Assembly (NCBI GenBank): GCA_029565415.1
Contig: JAKQOH010000061.1
Span: 1-5,489, forward strand
Direction of reading: 5' to 3'
Source: Candidatus Rifleibacteriota bacterium
GTDB taxonomy: Bacteria; Riflebacteria; Ozemobacteria; Ozemobacterales; Ozemobacteraceae
Length of the DNA: 5,489 bases
Shown here: piece after piece, positions 5,237 to 5,489 of the stretch
How the letters are laid out: each line of letters begins with the position of its first letter
Numbering within the stretch: position 1 is the first letter of the stretch
Notes under the pieces: generated by a model
Told to the model about the DNA's origin: nothing
What the model saw: only the letters and a program-made list of their open reading frames with translations
The model's database searches: none
Program-made: the position numbers and the translations under genes

Positions 5237-5489
5237 GATGCGGCCTCCCAGAATGTCTGTACGACGCCTGCACGGGCGTCGCCGGTTTCGGACAGATAGT
5301 CGCGGATATCGCCGAGGTCTATCAGGGAAACGGCCCTGAACGGAACCGAAGCGGATTTCGGGGCGCGGTTGACCGCGATCGTCACGCCGACGGGTTTCAC
5401 CTTGAAGGCCCGTTCGATCGATTGTATAGCGACGACTTTTGTCGCCCCGTCGCTCAGCACGTCGTCGATGATGACGATCTCGTCGGTGG
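5233..5489 (-). CDS. pyrE: Orotate phosphoribosyltransferase, C-terminal part
   Basis: It transfers phosphoribose from PRPP to orotate to form OMP, the substrate of PyrF encoded next. Only the last 84 residues are in the window. The frame stays open to base 5489, so the 5' end lies outside and the GTG at 5460 is internal. Seen: the PRPP-binding loop EIVIIDDVLSDGATK, where the two acidic residues follow a hydrophobic strand. The usual DDV(I/V)T(T/A)G is here DDVLSDG, a mild deviation. It is followed by a short region ending VPFRAVSLIDLGDIRDYL, which resembles the iPv.sl..l.dl..yl C-terminus of PyrE. Other phosphoribosyltransferases share the PRPP loop, but context and C-terminus favour PyrE. 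Its stop overlaps the pyrF start by four bases. Confidence 0.85.
   Translation of the reverse strand, partial: TDEIVIIDDVLSDGATKVVAIQSIERAFKVKPVGVTIAVNRAPKSASVPFRAVSLIDLGDIRDYLSETGDARAGVVQTFWEAAS

Noticed and set aside
1263..5489. Frequent GATC/CGATCG strings across the operon
   Set aside because: They seem common by eye but fit the GC-rich codon use (Ile-Asp, Asp-Arg, Ala-Ile pairs); without genome-wide counts no enrichment can be claimed.

Overview
The window looks like a piece of a GC-rich bacterial chromosome, with two regions of very different character. About 4.2 kb (1263-5489, minus strand) is a compact pyrimidine biosynthesis operon. The first 1.2 kb is foreign, AT-rich and mobile in character. 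The organism cannot be named from the sequence. A separate PyrI, a PyrK-linked (class 1B) dihydroorotate dehydrogenase and an atypical OMP decarboxylase together resemble archaeal, thermophile or deep-branching bacterial sets more than the enterobacterial ones.

Region 1-1261. An AT-rich plus-strand ORF (98-1108) encodes an unrecognised 336-residue protein with a C-terminal HEPN-type RNKLVH motif. It is bracketed by sequences that look like integron recombination sites. GTTATTT (88-94) ends an attC-like right half just before the start codon. Its exact reverse complement AAATAAC (1138-1144) opens an attC-like left half just after the stop codon. The ORF therefore reads best as an integron gene cassette. 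Its own attC is cut short at about 1166 by the 3' end of an IS3-like insertion sequence, whose last 25 transposase codons lie on the minus strand at 1184-1261. That IS remnant stops exactly at the stop codon of pyrK.

Region 1263-5489, all minus strand, in transcription order: pyrE (5' end outside the window), pyrF, pyrB, pyrI, a 168-base gap, pyrD, pyrK. pyrE/pyrF, pyrF/pyrB and pyrB/pyrI each share a 4-base ATGA stop/start overlap, and pyrD/pyrK overlap by 11 bases, so translation is probably coupled throughout. The pyrI-pyrD gap holds an imperfect 29-base inverted repeat built from CGCAGAT units at 9-base period around an AT-rich centre with a possible internal promoter.

Together the operon covers aspartate transcarbamoylation (PyrB, with PyrI as allosteric chain), dihydroorotate oxidation with electrons passed to NAD (PyrD plus PyrK), and the last two steps to UMP (PyrE, PyrF). 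Carbamoyl-phosphate synthetase and dihydroorotase are not in the window. The operon runs convergently towards the cassette gene, and no convincing intrinsic terminator separates them.
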